NCBI RefSeq assembly: GCF_000691525.1
Contig: NZ_JMDW01000008.1
Span: forward strand, 620,001 to 684,000
Direction: 5' to 3'
Length of the DNA stretch: 64,000 bases
From: Mycolicibacterium neoaurum ATCC 25795
GTDB lineage: Bacteria; Actinomycetota; Actinomycetes; Mycobacteriales; Mycobacteriaceae
The notes below the pieces were generated by a model. The model made no database searches. It worked only from the letters and a program-made list of their open reading frames with translations, and was not told where the DNA came from. Position numbers and translations under genes: made by a program. Positions 1 through 8,788 of this stretch are shown here, one piece after another; the stretch's first letter is position 1; each line of letters starts with the position of its first letter.

Positions 1-85
1 CGGACTCCGTTGGGCAGTATGTGCGCCCACGAAGCAACGTTCCGTCCTCGGTAGCGAACTCGACGTCCAACTTCTGAATTGCCAC
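1..85 (-). CDS. Alpha/beta-hydrolase N-terminus (partial, runs off left edge)
   Basis: A GTG start at 85 is preceded by a strong ribosome binding site (AGGAGG, 3 nt spacer). The 28 visible residues begin MAIQKLDVEFATEDG and continue TLLRGRTYCP. This 'V-F-ATEDGTLLRGR' opening is typical of the first beta-hairpin of alpha/beta-hydrolase esterases or dienelactone-hydrolase-like enzymes. The catalytic part lies outside the window, so the substrate cannot be given. The gene is divergent from the metallo-hydrolase at 215, and the two share a 129-bp promoter region. Confidence 0.5.
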   Translation of the reverse strand, partial: MAIQKLDVEFATEDGTLLRGRTYCPTES

Positions 86-214
86 GGTCCTCCTAGCTGT
101 TCCCCGTGGAGATGACGGTAGAGCATTCTGATCTTAATGCGCAACCAGTTGCAAGACACATTCAGTCAGAGCTAACGTCGGGTCGTTCAGGTCCAGAGGA
201 AGAGGAGTTCGGCA

Positions 215-1096
215 ATGCATCCGACACGCGCGGTTGATCATTCGGTTCACGGGCAGGAGAACTCGCCGATCAACGCGACGGTGTTCACCGGTCGCTGGCC
301 TGAGCTGAGGATCGGCGGCACCTTCTCCCCGACGACAGCGACACTGCTCACCGGGCCGACGGAGGCCGTACTCGTCGACGCCGTCTTCCTGAGGGAGGAC
401 GTCGAGGCCCTGGGCAACCTCATCGCCGATACGGGCAAGAAACTCACGACGATCTATGTAACGCATGGGCATGCCGACCACTACTTCGGGATCGGCGAAC
501 TGCTGAAACAGTTCCCCGAGGCTCGGGCTGTCGCACTTCCCAACGTCATCACCTGGATCCAGGAAAATGTGGACATGCAGACGTCGCAGTGGGACCTGCT
601 CTTCGGCGATAAGACAGTGAAGTGCGACGTGATCCCGGAACCTCTCGAGTCACTAGAACTCAAGATCGACGACGTTGTCGCCAACGTCATCGAGGTCGAA
701 CAGGCCGACATCAACCCCACCAGCATCGTGCACATTCCCGAGACCGGTGTGGTCGTGGCCGGTGACGCCGTCTACAACGAAATTCACCCGATGCTCGGGT
801 TATCTTCGCCCGAAGAGTGGCGGAAGTGGATCGCTACGATCGATCTCGTCGAGTCTCTTGATCCGACGATGATCGTTGCCGGGCACAAGCGACCAGACTC
901 GGACGACCGCGCGGTGCGGACGATGCTCGATACGACGCGTGCCTACATCGAGGACTTTGCGGCCGCATACGAGCAGTCCGCGTCTGCTGAGGAGTTGATC
1001 GCGATCATGGAGCGTAAGTATCCCGGTCATGGCAATCGCTGGACTCTTGAATTCTCCGCAACCCAGGCTCTGTCTCAGCGTGCAGGTGAAAACTGA
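215..1096 (+). CDS. Metallo-beta-lactamase-fold hydrolase
   Basis: This 293-residue protein has an MBL fold. The zinc motif THGHADHYFG (residues ~83-92) gives the HxHxDH ligands. A later Asp in GDAVYNEIHPML (~189-200) and His in VAGHKRPDSDD (~222-232) complete the di-metal site. There is no signal peptide, so it is cytoplasmic. The AGAGGAG ribosome site about 10 nt upstream supports the ATG. An HxlR regulator follows 61 bp downstream on the same strand and may control it. The family includes lactonases, thioesterases and glyoxalase-II-like enzymes; nothing visible identifies the substrate. Confidence 0.85.
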   Translation: MHPTRAVDHSVHGQENSPINATVFTGRWPELRIGGTFSPTTATLLTGPTEAVLVDAVFLREDVEALGNLIADTGKKLTTIYVTHGHADHYFGIGELLKQFPEARAVALPNVITWIQENVDMQTSQWDLLFGDKTVKCDVIPEPLESLELKIDDVVANVIEVEQADINPTSIVHIPETGVVVAGDAVYNEIHPMLGLSSPEEWRKWIATIDLVESLDPTMIVAGHKRPDSDDRAVRTMLDTTRAYIEDFAAAYEQSASAEELIAIMERKYPGHGNRWTLEFSATQALSQRAGEN

Positions 1097-1157
1097 CATG
1101 ACCTCGGGGATAGAGTGACGGGAGAGACGCCGTCGGAATTTCGCTCGGAGGGAGAGC

Positions 1158-1583
1158 ATGGCCGCAGTGCAGCTGGGACGTTCGGACTGTCCCATCAATC
1201 TCACGGTCGAGGTTCTTGGGGACAAGTGGTCCCTTATTGTGTTGCGCGACATAATGTTCGCCAACCGACGCTACTTCCGGGAGCTGCTGGATCAATCAGA
1301 AGAGGGAATCGCGTCGAATGTTCTCTCGACGCGACTGCAACAGTTGACCGAACACGGCTTGCTGACTCGTGCCCCCGATCCCAGTCACCGCCAGAAGGTT
1401 CTGTACAGCCTCACCGAGCCGGCGATTCAATTGGTGCCCTTGCTCGTCCAGTTGGGTGTCTGGGGCAGTAAGCACACCAGTGCCAACCCAGGGATCTCGC
1501 GGAAGTTCGTGGCGTTGAATCGTAGCGGCCCTGACGCGTGGAACCGTCTCATGGACTCGCTGCGATCCGAGCATCTCTCCTGA
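1158..1583 (+). CDS. HxlR-family winged-helix regulator
   Basis: This 141-residue protein fits the single-domain HxlR family. The N-terminus carries the family hallmark SDCPINLTVEVLGDKW followed by SLIVLRDIMF, with one conserved Cys near residue 11. The winged helix runs through RYFRELL, the recognition helix region SNVLSTRLQQLTEHGLL, and the wing around YSLTEPA. GGAGGGAG lies directly upstream of the ATG. Members of this family often respond to reactive electrophiles or oxidants through the N-terminal Cys. Its likely target is the adjacent MBL-fold gene, which is inferred from position only. Confidence 0.9.
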   Translation: MAAVQLGRSDCPINLTVEVLGDKWSLIVLRDIMFANRRYFRELLDQSEEGIASNVLSTRLQQLTEHGLLTRAPDPSHRQKVLYSLTEPAIQLVPLLVQLGVWGSKHTSANPGISRKFVALNRSGPDAWNRLMDSLRSEHLS

Positions 1584-1697
1584 TTGCATTCAATGCTGGC
1601 GAGGATTCTGGTCACCGGGTTCGGGCGTGACGTCTATGCCGCAGTCAGCGCCAACGCCGCGACGGGGCACACCTCGCCTCCTGCGGTCCGCGGATAC

Positions 1698-2315
1698 CTA
1701 CCCGGGCCGGACGGCAAGCCAGAGCAGGTGACCCAGCGTGGCGGAGAAGGCCTCGTCGCCGGCGGGGTCACCGTGGGCCAGTTGATCCAGGATGGATGCG
1801 CGGGTGGTGACCAACATGAGCCGCCCCAGCTGGGTGGGGTCGAGCGCATCGGAGATGTTGCCCGCCCGCTGTTCGGCCGAGATCCGTGCGGCCATCTGGG
1901 AGACGTATTCGCGTACAAGGGTCTCCATTCCGGCGGCTGCGTCTGGATCCCGGTCGGCAATGTCGAACACCGCCAGCCAGGCGACGCGGTGTTCGCGGCC
2001 CTGCGCCATCAATGTGCGCACGATATCCACCATGTCCTCGGGGCCGCCCCAGGTGGGTTCGCCCCACCATCGGTCGGCCGTGGCGCGGGTCGCGGTCATC
2101 GCGGGGGTGGCCAGCCGGAATGCCAGCTCGGTCTTGCTCGAAAAGTATTGGTAGAACGTCGAACGTGATACGCCGGCCGCGTCGATGATGTCGTTCACCG
2201 CGATATCGGGCAGGCGCTGGCCCGCACGTAGCAGGGCGGCCGTGGCATCGAGGATCTGCTGTTCGCTGGTGGTGCGACGCTGCCGCGGAGCGGCCGCACG
2301 TCGGGTCGGCGCCAT
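1698..2315 (-). CDS. TetR/AcrR-family repressor (EthR-like)
   Basis: This 205-residue protein starts MAPTRRAAAPRQRR, a basic tail before the HTH. The HTH is IAVNDIIDAAGVSRSTFYQYF (residues ~40-60), a textbook TetR recognition helix. The C-terminal half (ADRWWGEP...) resembles the EthR-type ligand domain. The frame stays open further upstream, but the extra 40 residues are low-quality and would run into the promoter of the divergent gene, so the ATG at 2315 is preferred. It is transcribed away from the molybdopterin oxidoreductase operon with 62 bp between starts, which suggests it represses that operon. Confidence 0.88.
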   Translation of the reverse strand: MAPTRRAAAPRQRRTTSEQQILDATAALLRAGQRLPDIAVNDIIDAAGVSRSTFYQYFSSKTELAFRLATPAMTATRATADRWWGEPTWGGPEDMVDIVRTLMAQGREHRVAWLAVFDIADRDPDAAAGMETLVREYVSQMAARISAEQRAGNISDALDPTQLGRLMLVTTRASILDQLAHGDPAGDEAFSATLGHLLWLAVRPG

Positions 2316-2353
2316 GGGTGAAAACTCTAAGCCACGATTCCTTGCGCGCTTAA

Positions 2354-2370
2354 TCGAACATGGTGTACGA
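2354..2370. promoter_or_regulatory. Candidate TetR operator
   Basis: An imperfect 7-3-7 inverted repeat, TCGAACA-TGG-TGTACGA, lies in the 62-bp gap between the TetR gene and the oxidoreductase operon. It ends 7 bp before the oxidoreductase ATG. Arms match at 6 of 7 positions. Position and symmetry fit an operator for the divergent TetR protein; no binding data are available. Confidence 0.4.
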
Positions 2371-2377
2371 ATAAGAA

Positions 2378-4549
2378 ATGACAACGTCGTCGGATGTGAC
2401 GCAGAAGAAGACGTTCTGCGGCATCTGTGAGGCATCGTGCGGATTGGTCGCGACGGTGGCCGGTGGTCGGCTCATCGAACTGCGGCCGGACCCCGACCAT
2501 CCCTCATCGCGAGGATTCGCCTGTTCCAAGGGTGTGCAGTTCGGCAAGGTGGTCGATGACCCGGACCGGGTGACCGTGCCGTTGCGCCGCAGCCCAACCG
2601 GCGAGTTCGAGGCCGCCAGTTGGGACGAGGCGTTCGAGGATATCGGCACGCGGCTGCGCACGATCCGTGACCGGCACGGCACCGAGTCGATCGGTGTCGC
2701 GTGGGGTAACCCGATCGCCTGGAACTACTCGGCCACCGTCGTCATGAACGGCCTGGCCGCGGCGTTGAAGACCAAGCATCACTACGCGTCGGCATCGATC
2801 GACGTGAACAACTACTGGGCCGCCGCCGACATGATGTACGGCAACTCGACCGTCAACCCGTTACCCGATTTCGCGGCAAGCGATTTCGCTCTGATCGTCG
2901 GCGCCAACCCCGTCGTATCCCACGGCAGTCTGGTCACGACGGGGCGCATCCGCGAGGTATTGCGCGACATTCCCCGGCGAGGTGGTCGCGTCGTGGTGGT
3001 GGACCCACGCCGCACCGAGACGGCCCGGCTCTTCGAACACGTGGCGATCAAACCCGGCGCGGACGCGTGGCTGCTGTTGGCGATGCTGCGAGTGATCTTC
3101 GATGAGAATCGCCATGATGCGGTTGCACTGGCACGGCAGACAACCGGCATCGAGAGTCTGCGTCGCCTGGCCGGCAAGATCGACCTGGCTCGGGCCGCCG
3201 CGGAGACCGGTATCGACGTCGAAACCATCACCGAGCTGGCACGGGCGCTTGCCGGCGCTCCGGCCGCCAGCGTGTACGGCCGCTGCGGTGCGTCGTTGGG
3301 GCAGTACTCCACGCTGGTCAAGTACCTGCTTGACGCGCTGGCCATCGTCACCGGGAACTTCGACCGACGCGGTGGCATGGTCCTGGGCGATCCGATGGTG
3401 GATTTCGAAACGCTCGGTGCGCGGTTCGGGATCGCGGGGAGGGGGCGCTGGACGACGCGCGTGGACGGCGTTCCCGAGGTGATGGGAACCGCGCCGTTGG
3501 CCTGTCTGCCGCGCGAGATCACCACGCCGGGGCGCGGCCAGCTGCGGGCTCTTATCGCGATGTCGAGCAACATGGTCACCAGCGCACCCGAAAGCTCGAC
3601 CACCGCCGATGCCTTGGCGCAACTGGATCTGATGGTGTCGCTGGACCCCTACGTCACCGAGACCTCGCGGCTGGCGCATTGGATCCTCCCGCCGACGCTG
3701 TGGCTGGAACGCGAGCAACTCCCGGTGTTCACCCAGGCGCAGTCCACCGTGCCCAATGCCCAATGGGTGAAGCCGATTCTGCCGCCACGAGGGCAGTCCC
3801 GCGACGATTGGTGGATTCTCGACCAGATCGCGCGGCGTATTGGCATCGTTCCGTCGGTGGCTCCTGCCGCGAGAGTACTGGGACGGTTGGGATTCCGTCC
3901 GTCGCCGTCGACCATCACCGACTGGGTGCTGCGTACCGGGCGCCACGGTGACCTGTTCGGCCTACGTCGCTCCGGACTCAACAAGGCCATATTGCTCGCC
4001 CACCAAGGTGCGGTCAAACTTGCCGACGCCTGCCCGGTAGGGGTGCTGGAGCGCAAGTTGCACACCCGCGATCGCCGCATCCATCTGGACATCCCGGAGC
4101 TCGCCGCCGAGGTCGACCGGATGGTCGCCGACGACGGTGAGGTGCCGGGATTTCCGCTGCGGCTGTTCAGCATCCGTGAGCTCCGGTCCCACAACTCGTG
4201 GCTACACAACGTGCCCGAGCTGATGGTCGGCAGGCGTCGTTGCCACGCGGTCATCCATCCCGAAGATGCGAGCACTGCCGGTGTGCACGACCACGACGAC
4301 ATCGTGGTGACCTCGCCCTGGGGGCAGGTGCGGGTGCCGGTGCGGGTCAGTGACGACGTCGCGGTCGGCGCGGTGGGGATGACCCACGGTTGGGGACACG
4401 ACGGACTGTGGAAGACGGCCAAGGCCGCCGGTGGAAGCAGTTACAACCTGCTGACACCCAACGGCGCCGATTACATCGACCGGCCCTCGGGCAACGCCTT
4501 CTTCAACGGCATCCCGGTGTCTGTCGCCGCGGTCGAGTCGGTGACCTGA
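2378..4549 (+). CDS. Molybdopterin-dependent oxidoreductase (MopB/DMSO-reductase superfamily)
   Basis: This 723-residue protein has an N-terminal [4Fe-4S] motif, CGICEASCG, with a fourth Cys in GFACSKG (C-x2-C-x3-C-x27-C). The molybdopterin-binding body follows, and a C-terminal MGD-binding domain begins near FPLRLFSIRELRSHNSW. No Tat signal is visible, so it is cytoplasmic, as in assimilatory nitrate reductases or soluble formate dehydrogenase-like enzymes. In the region where these families carry the Mo-ligand Cys or Sec, the sequence is SIDVNNYWAAADMM with no Cys. The stop overlaps the next ATG by 1 nt (TGATG), so it is coupled to the FprB-like gene. M. tuberculosis Rv0197 is a possible relative. 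Substrate unknown. Confidence 0.85.
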   Translation: MTTSSDVTQKKTFCGICEASCGLVATVAGGRLIELRPDPDHPSSRGFACSKGVQFGKVVDDPDRVTVPLRRSPTGEFEAASWDEAFEDIGTRLRTIRDRHGTESIGVAWGNPIAWNYSATVVMNGLAAALKTKHHYASASIDVNNYWAAADMMYGNSTVNPLPDFAASDFALIVGANPVVSHGSLVTTGRIREVLRDIPRRGGRVVVVDPRRTETARLFEHVAIKPGADAWLLLAMLRVIFDENRHDAVALARQTTGIESLRRLAGKIDLARAAAETGIDVETITELARALAGAPAASVYGRCGASLGQYSTLVKYLLDALAIVTGNFDRRGGMVLGDPMVDFETLGARFGIAGRGRWTTRVDGVPEVMGTAPLACLPREITTPGRGQLRALIAMSSNMVTSAPESSTTADALAQLDLMVSLDPYVTETSRLAHWILPPTLWLEREQLPVFTQAQSTVPNAQWVKPILPPRGQSRDDWWILDQIARRIGIVPSVAPAARVLGRLGFRPSPSTITDWVLRTGRHGDLFGLRRSGLNKAILLAHQGAVKLADACPVGVLERKLHTRDRRIHLDIPELAAEVDRMVADDGEVPGFPLRLFSIRELRSHNSWLHNVPELMVGRRRCHAVIHPEDASTAGVHDHDDIVVTSPWGQVRVPVRVSDDVAVGAVGMTHGWGHDGLWKTAKAAGGSSYNLLTPNGADYIDRPSGNAFFNGIPVSVAAVESVT

Positions 4550-6219
4550 TGGCATACGTGATCACCCGGTCGTGCTGCAGTGACGCGCTGTGCGCGGCCG
4601 TCTGTCCGGTCAACTGCATCCACCCCACGCCCAACGACCCGGATTTCGGGCATGCCGAGATGCTCTACATCGATCCGCAACGATGCATCGACTGCGGCGC
4701 ATGTGCCGAGGTGTGCCCTGTCGATGCGATCTTCGCCGACGACGAACTTCCGCCGGCCGAGGCCGTCTACGCCGCGATCAACGCCGACTACTTCGGCAAG
4801 GCCGAGCATCCGGCAGCACCGGTTGTACCGCCGGCGACACCCACGCCAACCAGCGAAGCGCTTGCCGTCGCGGTGGTGGGTGCCGGTCCGAGCGGCTTCT
4901 ACGCCGCCGCAGAACTGCTCGATGCGGGCCCCGAGGTCACCGTCACTCTGATCGACAGGTTGCCCACGCCCTATGGTCTGGCACGAGCCGGGGTTGCGCC
5001 CGATCACCAGGACACCAAACAGATCACGACGACGTTCGAGGCCACCGCCGCGCACCCCCGCCTGAACACCTACTTCAACGTCGAAGTGGGCGCGGATATC
5101 AGCCTCGATGACCTACTCGCGCATCATCACGCGGTCGTCTACGCGACGGGAGCTCCCGTCGGCAGACAATTGGGTGTGCCGGGCGAGCATCTGCCAGGCA
5201 ACTTCACCGCGGCCGAGGTCGTCGGTTGGTACAACGGACATCCCGATCACGCCGACCTATCGGTGGCCGCCCATCATCCGACGGCTGTGCTCGTCGGCAA
5301 CGGCAACGTCGCGGTCGATGTCGCACGCGTCCTCCTGCTCGGCGGACGGATGGGGCATACCGATATCGCCGACCATACTCGGAATGGTCTGCATAACAGC
5401 AGGATCCGAGAGGTGGTCGTTCTCGGTCGCCGCGGCCCGGAACACGCCGCCTTCAGCTTCAGTCAACTGCTGGCACTGACCCATCTCGACGGAGTCGATA
5501 TCGTCGTCGACCCCGCCGATCTCATAGACGTCGTCACGCCGCCTGATCGACCACACCCGGCCGCGTTCGCCGGCGAGCAGAAACTTGCGCTGCTGCGCGA
5601 GCTCGCCGTCCGTCGCCGCAGGCACGACAGGCGAATCCACCTCAGGTTCTCGGCATCACTGCACGCCCTGTCGGGATCAGACCGAGTCGAGACCGCAACC
5701 ATCATGTCCGCCGCGCAGGGTGAGTCATCGCTGGCCGCCGGCATCGTGGTGTCCTGTATAGGATTCGATGCCCGGCCGATCGACGGGCTCGCCTTCGACA
5801 CCGGCGCCCAACGCATTCCCAACAAGGGTGGCCGCGTCCTCGACTCCGCGGGTCAGGTCCTGACCGGCCATTATGTGACGGGCTGGGTCAAGCGGGGTCC
5901 GAGCGGTGTCATCGGCACCAACACGCTCTGCGCCGCCGAGACCGTTGCCGCGCTGCTCGACGACCACCGACAAGGCCTGCTGCGGCCACCTCAGGACCTG
6001 CCACAGTCCTTCGCCGACACGCTCCACGGTCGCTCCATCGCCCATGTCGATCGAGGTGGTTGGCAACGCATCGACGAATATGAGCGCCGTGCGGGACGCG
6101 CATCCGGGCGTCCACGGCGGAAGTCGGTTCGCCGCGACGAAATGGTCGAAATCGCTTACCTGCAAGAAGAAATCAGACCTGGCGCCCAGTCGGTCGATCA
6201 ATTTAGGAGAAACTCATGA
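4549..6219 (+). CDS. fprB: Fused ferredoxin / NADPH:ferredoxin reductase (FprB-type)
   Basis: This 556-residue protein carries an N-terminal ferredoxin domain (residues ~1-60) with cysteine clusters CSDALCAAVCPVNC and CIDCGACAEVCP. A reductase domain resembling adrenodoxin reductase follows, with the FAD site VAVVGAGPSGFYAAAELL and the NADP site VGNGNVAVDVARVLL. The motif GWVKRGPSGVIGTN is characteristic of the FprA/FprB family. It starts on the stop codon of the molybdopterin oxidoreductase and ends overlapping the decarboxylase-like gene by 4 nt. This strongly suggests that it is the electron-transfer partner between NADP(H) and the Mo enzyme. M. tuberculosis FprB (Rv0886) has the same architecture. 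Confidence 0.93.
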   Translation: MAYVITRSCCSDALCAAVCPVNCIHPTPNDPDFGHAEMLYIDPQRCIDCGACAEVCPVDAIFADDELPPAEAVYAAINADYFGKAEHPAAPVVPPATPTPTSEALAVAVVGAGPSGFYAAAELLDAGPEVTVTLIDRLPTPYGLARAGVAPDHQDTKQITTTFEATAAHPRLNTYFNVEVGADISLDDLLAHHHAVVYATGAPVGRQLGVPGEHLPGNFTAAEVVGWYNGHPDHADLSVAAHHPTAVLVGNGNVAVDVARVLLLGGRMGHTDIADHTRNGLHNSRIREVVVLGRRGPEHAAFSFSQLLALTHLDGVDIVVDPADLIDVVTPPDRPHPAAFAGEQKLALLRELAVRRRRHDRRIHLRFSASLHALSGSDRVETATIMSAAQGESSLAAGIVVSCIGFDARPIDGLAFDTGAQRIPNKGGRVLDSAGQVLTGHYVTGWVKRGPSGVIGTNTLCAAETVAALLDDHRQGLLRPPQDLPQSFADTLHGRSIAHVDRGGWQRIDEYERRAGRASGRPRRKSVRRDEMVEIAYLQEEIRPGAQSVDQFRRNS

Positions 6220-6980
6220 CACGCCGAGGACTGCTCACCAAGGACCGCTTCGCTCCCGTCGGCCCGGTGCATGCACCCGCCTATCTGATCGCACCCACGA
6301 TCGACTTCGGTGATGTGGACATGCTCTCCATCACCTACCTGACCGACGCGGACAGTGCCGCGTCGATCGTCCCCGATGCGTTGGAACTCGATGACCAGCC
6401 GGTGGTCACGCTGTCGTTCCTGAACTACGGGATCAGCGGCGCGGGCTCCTACCGTGAGGTGGTGCAGAGCATTGCCTGCAAACATGGTGATCAGTCCGTG
6501 GGTTACGTCCCGCACATCTATGTCACCAATGAGCCGGCGATGATCGCCGGACGTGAGTGGCTGGGTTGGCCGAAGATGCTGGCCGACATCACCTTTTCCA
6601 CCCAGACCACCACGCTGGACGGTCTGATCACTGCTCGGCTGGAGCGCCCCGCCGGCCTCGACCTTGCTGTCGCACAGTTCGTTCCCACCCAACGGCTCGA
6701 CAGCCAGATCCTGACCGCCGCGGGAGATAACGTGACGATGAACCTGCGGGTGATCCCGTCACCGATCCCGGGCCAGGCGCCGTCGATCACCGAGCTCGTG
6801 CCGTCCACGATGACGGCGCTCTCCGGCGAGGTGTGGGCCGGTCAGGGCAGCGTGCACCTCAGCGGTGCCTCCGAATTCACCCCGTTGCATCGATTCCCGG
6901 TCGTTCAGACGCTCGGTGCGATACTCATTCGTCATGCCGATATGCGGCTGAGCGCACCCACCGAGACCTACCCGCTGTGA
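6216..6980 (+). CDS. Acetoacetate decarboxylase-family protein
   Basis: This 254-residue protein fits the acetoacetate decarboxylase fold. The Schiff-base Lys motif is present in AGREWLGWPKMLADITF (Lys near residue 117). The start ATG overlaps the fprB stop by 4 nt (ATGA), so it is translationally coupled. Family members with this motif decarboxylate beta-keto acids or act as aldolase/dehydratases on related substrates. Membership in an operon with a Mo oxidoreductase and an NADPH-ferredoxin reductase is unusual and may indicate oxidation of a substrate to a beta-keto acid followed by C-C cleavage. Its 3' end overlaps the convergent FAD monooxygenase by 13 bp. Confidence 0.88.
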   Translation: MTRRGLLTKDRFAPVGPVHAPAYLIAPTIDFGDVDMLSITYLTDADSAASIVPDALELDDQPVVTLSFLNYGISGAGSYREVVQSIACKHGDQSVGYVPHIYVTNEPAMIAGREWLGWPKMLADITFSTQTTTLDGLITARLERPAGLDLAVAQFVPTQRLDSQILTAAGDNVTMNLRVIPSPIPGQAPSITELVPSTMTALSGEVWAGQGSVHLSGASEFTPLHRFPVVQTLGAILIRHADMRLSAPTETYPL

Positions 6981-8785
6981 TGCGGCAGGACCTCGAGTTC
7001 CTCATCGTCGGCTCTCGCGTTGGGATACACCTGCGCCCAGGCGCGTTGGATGAAACGGTGCAGGTGGTCTGCCGACGTGAGGTCGCTTCGAGTGCGCCAC
7101 ACCACATGGCCGTCAGGTCGCACGACGACAGCGCCATGATCGCCGATCTCGAACATGTCTGTCAGCGCCGCGACTGTGTCTCCCGGCGTGGGAGTCAGGG
7201 CCACCACGGTGAATGGGACCGTGGTCGGCATGTGCGCGAGGGCTTCGGTCCAGCCCACCGGATCGGCAGTGAACAACGTCAGGCCGCGCGGCGCGATCGC
7301 GGCGTGGGTCGAGGACTCAATACCGTCTGTTCGCAGGATGCGTCTGTGCGGTAGACGCGCGCCAGGATGCGTCGTGGGGTGATACAGCCCGACATCGCCG
7401 TCCGGGCAATGTCCCTCGGCGGTGTCGATGAGGGAACTGGCGTAGGAGTAGCCGAACTCCAGTCCGCTGGCGACGAAATGTTCCTCCTGTCCTGGAATCG
7501 CATCGGCCATCTGCTGGCGTAGGCGTCTGCCGCCGGCGCCGTGCCTGAGCAGCCGCCGGGTCCTGGAGGTCTGCGCCGTGGTGAGGGCGTCCGCGGTCCA
7601 GGCGATGGCTGCGGCGGGCACGCGGTCCAGGCGGAGCTTGCCGATCAGTTCGGTTGCCCGGTGCAACGAGCGGTTGGTGATGCCCAGCTCCGCGGTGACC
7701 TCATCGAGCTGGAAGTGGTTGTGGGTGCTCTGCTCGGCGAACCGGGTGACGACCGGACGTCGTTCGATCTCGTAGGTGTCCAGCAGTGCCTCGGGCGCTC
7801 CATGGTCGAGGATCGCGGCGAGTTTCCAAGCGAGGTTGTGGGCGTCCTGCACACCGCTGTTGAGCCCGAAGCCGCCCGTGTGGGGGAACCGATGGGCGGC
7901 ATCGCCGATCAAGAGCAGCGGACCGCGCCGGAACCGGTCGGCGATCTGCTTGGTCATCGTCCATGTTCCGGTAGATCGGATCTCGTAGCCGGTGGACGCG
8001 ATGACTTCGGGCAGGATGCGGTTCCAGTAGCGCCGACTGTCGCTCGCGATCTGCTGCGCAGCGTGCAGATACGGTGTCATCAGCACGTAGTCGTCATCGG
8101 CATGGGCGATCATCACCCCGCTGAAACGTGGGTGGTAGATCCAGCTCAGCAGCGGTCGGCAGGAGTCCTGCGGGTAGAGCCGCGGCGCGTGAAAGAAGAC
8201 GCTACCCATGTTGGCCAGCACCGGCCCGGTCATCGCGATACCGGCGGCGTCCCGCAGGGTGCTGTTGGCACCGTCCGCGGCGATCACGAATCTGGGGGCG
8301 AGGGTGATCGTCTCGCAGTCCGAGGATCGCAAGGTCAGTTTGTCGCCGCGTAGATCGGCATGTACGCCGCGCCGGAAGTGCACGAGCGGCGCGCGTTCGA
8401 GTGCTTTCCAGAGCACCGGCATCAGGAGGTGCTGACCGATATGGGAGATGAGGTAGGGGCTGTGCGAGCGGACTTCGTCGAGGCGATCCGGTTGGGACAG
8501 CAGGTCGATCTCACCGATGGGTTCGGAACGGACGTCGGTGCACCACCGGATGATGTTGACGGTGTCGATCGGCGGGGTGATCGCTTCCAGGGCGACGCCG
8601 AGTTCGGGTGAAGCCTGATTCCAGATCTCCAGCGTCCTGGCATTGATGACATGCGCGGCGGGATGCAATCGGGTGTCCCGTCGTTCTTCGACAACGGTGC
8701 TGGGAATGCCGAGGCGAGCCAGCAGTAGTGCAAGGGTCGCACCCGCCGCGCCCGCGCCGACGATGACGACTGTTTCAGAGTCCAT
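6968..8785 (-). CDS. FAD-dependent aromatic monooxygenase (PHBH/PheA/TfdB family)
   Basis: This 605-residue protein has the Rossmann GxGxxG site VVIVGAGAAGATLALLLARL at the N-terminus, the DG motif IAADGANSTLRDAAG (~residue 170) and the GD motif LIGDAAHRFPHTGGFGLN (~300). A C-terminal thioredoxin-like domain (~450-605) is typical of MhpA/PheA/RdmE-class hydroxylases. These enzymes hydroxylate phenolic rings using NAD(P)H and O2. It is the last gene of a minus-strand operon after the FAH-family and VOC genes (3-nt gap). The set reads as ring hydroxylation, ring cleavage and hydrolysis of the cleavage product. The exact phenol cannot be told. Confidence 0.9.
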   Translation of the reverse strand: MDSETVVIVGAGAAGATLALLLARLGIPSTVVEERRDTRLHPAAHVINARTLEIWNQASPELGVALEAITPPIDTVNIIRWCTDVRSEPIGEIDLLSQPDRLDEVRSHSPYLISHIGQHLLMPVLWKALERAPLVHFRRGVHADLRGDKLTLRSSDCETITLAPRFVIAADGANSTLRDAAGIAMTGPVLANMGSVFFHAPRLYPQDSCRPLLSWIYHPRFSGVMIAHADDDYVLMTPYLHAAQQIASDSRRYWNRILPEVIASTGYEIRSTGTWTMTKQIADRFRRGPLLLIGDAAHRFPHTGGFGLNSGVQDAHNLAWKLAAILDHGAPEALLDTYEIERRPVVTRFAEQSTHNHFQLDEVTAELGITNRSLHRATELIGKLRLDRVPAAAIAWTADALTTAQTSRTRRLLRHGAGGRRLRQQMADAIPGQEEHFVASGLEFGYSYASSLIDTAEGHCPDGDVGLYHPTTHPGARLPHRRILRTDGIESSTHAAIAPRGLTLFTADPVGWTEALAHMPTTVPFTVVALTPTPGDTVAALTDMFEIGDHGAVVVRPDGHVVWRTRSDLTSADHLHRFIQRAWAQVYPNARADDEELEVLPHHSG

Positions 8786-8788
8786 ATT

